Part shown: piece by piece, positions 62,661 through 64,000 of the stretch
Layout of the letters: each line of letters begins with the position of its first letter
Position numbering within the stretch: position 1 is the stretch's first letter
From: Chersky-806 sp036502405
Lineage (GTDB): Bacteria; Actinomycetota; Acidimicrobiia; IMCC26256; JAENVU01
Length of the DNA: 64,000 bases
Direction: 5' to 3'
NCBI GenBank assembly: GCA_036502405.1
Contig: DASXYP010000049.1
Location: 62,001-126,000, forward strand
Translations under genes and position numbers: made by a program
Notes under the pieces: generated by a model
Told to the model about the DNA's origin: nothing
What the model saw: only the letters and a program-made list of their open reading frames with translations
Databases searched by the model: none

Positions 62661-63823
62661 CCGCGAGTCAGGATCACGCCGCTGCGATTCGCGGCCACGA
62701 GCGCGACCTCTGCATCGGAAACCTGGTTCACCGCGTCGCCCCGGAGCTGGTGCACGGCCTCGAGGGTGAGATTCACGCCGTGGATGTAGCCCTCGCCGAT
62801 CAACCCGCCGTTGGTGTTGCACGGGATGGCCGCGTCGGGACCGAGACCTCCCTCGGCGATGAAGTCCTTCGCCTCCCCCGGCCCGCAGAATCCGAGCGCC
62901 TCGAGCTGCATCAACAACACCGGCGTGAACGCGTCGTAGATCATTGCGACGTCGAGGTCGTCGACCGCAAGACCCGCGGCCCCGAAGAGCTGGCGGGCCA
63001 GAGACGCCGAGCTGGTCATGACCGAGAGGTCTCGGCTGTAGTGGTCGGTCGCGACCTCCGTCTCGAACGGTGCCACCGAGGCCGCGGCCGAGATCCTCAC
63101 TGGCTGCGGGCTGTCGGCGGCCCGATTGGTGGGCACGATCACGAGCGCGACCGCGCCGTCCGTCTCCTGGCAGCAGTCGAAGAGGCGAATCGACGGCTCG
63201 GCGATCCAGCGCGAGGCCTGGTGGTCAGCCAGCGTGATCGGATGTTCGAAGAAGTGGGAGTTCGGGTTCGTGCTGGCGTACGCGCGCAGCTGCACCACGG
63301 CGCGACCAAAGTCCTCGCTCTTGACGCCGAACTGGTGCATGTAGCGGGTCGCGTTCAGCGACATCCAGGACGCGGGGGTGATGAGTCCGAACGGGGTGCA
63401 CCATTGCATCGCGGTCGTCCCCGAGTGCGACGACGTGGGTCGTGCGGCAACGGTCGCCGCTCCGAACCGGCTGCCGGACCGCGCCCGCACCGAGCGATAC
63501 ACGACGACGGCGCGAGCCACGCCAGTCGCCACTGCCGCCGCAGCGTGCAGCAGTATCCCCTGCGAACCGGCGCCGCCATAGGGCATCCGGCTCGACCAGT
63601 GGACGTCCTGGATCCCGAGCGCTCGGGCCAGCTCGGTCTCCTCGACCGGATCGATCGTGAACGTCGCGAGCCCATCGATGTCCGACATGTGCAGTCCCGC
63701 GTCCGCGACGGCTGCGACGATGGCTTCGCACGCCAACCGGGTCTCGCTGCGACCCGCCGCCTTGGAAAACTCGGTCTGACCGACCCCGACGATGCTCGCG
63801 GCGTCTGCGAGCGAGTCCTTCAC
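62657..63823 (-). CDS. Thiolase-fold lipid-transfer/aldolase-like protein (Ltp2-like)
   Basis: The 388-residue protein has the thiolase fold (SIVGVGQTEFSKAAGRS, MIYDAFTPVLLMQLEALGFC, NTNGGLIGEGYIHGV). Where thiolases hold the nucleophilic Cys, this reads GGAGSQGILLH, with no Cys, as in Ltp2-type enzymes that cleave steroid side chains as retro-aldolases. A DUF35 gene directly upstream is the usual partner. The GTGA overlap shows coupling. Confidence 0.85.
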   Translation of the reverse strand: MKDSLADAASIVGVGQTEFSKAAGRSETRLACEAIVAAVADAGLHMSDIDGLATFTIDPVEETELARALGIQDVHWSSRMPYGGAGSQGILLHAAAAVATGVARAVVVYRSVRARSGSRFGAATVAARPTSSHSGTTAMQWCTPFGLITPASWMSLNATRYMHQFGVKSEDFGRAVVQLRAYASTNPNSHFFEHPITLADHQASRWIAEPSIRLFDCCQETDGAVALVIVPTNRAADSPQPVRISAAASVAPFETEVATDHYSRDLSVMTSSASLARQLFGAAGLAVDDLDVAMIYDAFTPVLLMQLEALGFCGPGEAKDFIAEGGLGPDAAIPCNTNGGLIGEGYIHGVNLTLEAVHQLRGDAVNQVSDAEVALVAANRSGVILTRG

Positions 63824-64000
63824 CCGCTCCCCCGCAACTCGAACACCGGCACCTGGTAGTCCCGGTCCGTCGGAGCGAAGACGACTCGTACCAGGAGACC
63901 GATCTCGGGTGTGTGCGCGGCTTCGCCGACGAGGTTCGTCACCAGACGGATGCCCTCCTCGAGATCGACGAGCGCCGCAACCAGCGGGTACTCGAACCGG
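63820..64000 (-). CDS. DUF35 OB-fold protein, C-terminal part
   Basis: The 59 visible C-terminal codons read YPLVAALVDLEEGIRLVTNL then EIGLLVRVVF, the DUF35 OB-fold. These proteins partner thiolase-like aldolases or hydratases acting on CoA thioesters. The gene continues beyond the window. Its TGA overlaps the thiolase GTG. Confidence 0.85.
   Translation of the reverse strand, partial: RFEYPLVAALVDLEEGIRLVTNLVGEAAHTPEIGLLVRVVFAPTDRDYQVPVFELRGSG

Overview
The window reads as chromosomal DNA of a high-GC Actinomycetota bacterium. Codon third positions are strongly GC-biased. An F420-dependent oxidoreductase of the G6PDH-like group, a glutamine-dependent NAD synthase, a geranylgeranyl-reductase/MenG pair, a phage-holin-like/DUF3618 envelope operon and mycobacterial SigF-type promoters all point there. 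The class cannot be fixed from sequence alone; Acidimicrobiia or Thermoleophilia are guesses. No rRNA, phage, insertion sequence or CRISPR was seen.

Layout. 1-6.7 kb: the end of an ABC ATPase plus its FtsX permease, a GT-C glycosyltransferase, an SDR and a VC0807-like membrane protein. 6.8-14.6 kb: a redox block with a TPP enzyme, a formaldehyde-dehydrogenase-like zinc ADH, a rhodanese-CBS protein, an F420 oxidoreductase, pncC and nadE. 14.7-24.1 kb: a complete selenocysteine locus (selB, then divergent selD, tRNA-Sec and selA) running into a selenocysteine formate dehydrogenase operon. Its catalytic subunit is read through an in-frame UGA followed by a SECIS hairpin. 24.3-31.8 kb: a STAS protein, a tiny membrane peptide, a GCS2-type ligase, a flavodoxin-like reductase, an alkyltransferase-like protein, a HAD phosphatase, an NAD-epimerase-like protein and a quinone/isoprenoid module. 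32-43.4 kb: a stress block with catalase, hemerythrins, an SDR, the envelope operon, small proteins, two medium-chain dehydrogenases and a Gfo/Idh protein. 43.6-53.4 kb: a membrane spermidine-synthase-like protein, a thioesterase, an ECF sigma factor with a SnoaL domain, a GGDEF-EAL protein, a subtilase with C-terminal Trp repeats, and a DUF1275 remnant. 53.6-64 kb: a catabolic-looking cluster with a Liv-type ABC importer (permeases and one ATPase fused in one chain), two alpha/beta hydrolases, TetR, P450, thiolase and DUF35 protein, resembling steroid or other CoA-thioester degradation islands.

The most informative pattern is regulatory. A two-block promoter, GTTT-N15-17-GGGTA, matching the published mycobacterial SigF consensus, recurs on both strands just upstream of genes (nine exact cases plus two weaker ones). 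It precedes the TPP enzyme, both zinc ADHs, the selenoprotein formate dehydrogenase operon, the small 35.06 kb protein, the SDR, the envelope operon, the 39.5 kb small protein and the spermidine-synthase-like gene. A STAS-domain protein, the class that controls such sigma factors, lies in the same window. The inference is that much of 6.8-45 kb is a general-stress regulon in which formaldehyde and formate oxidation are co-induced.
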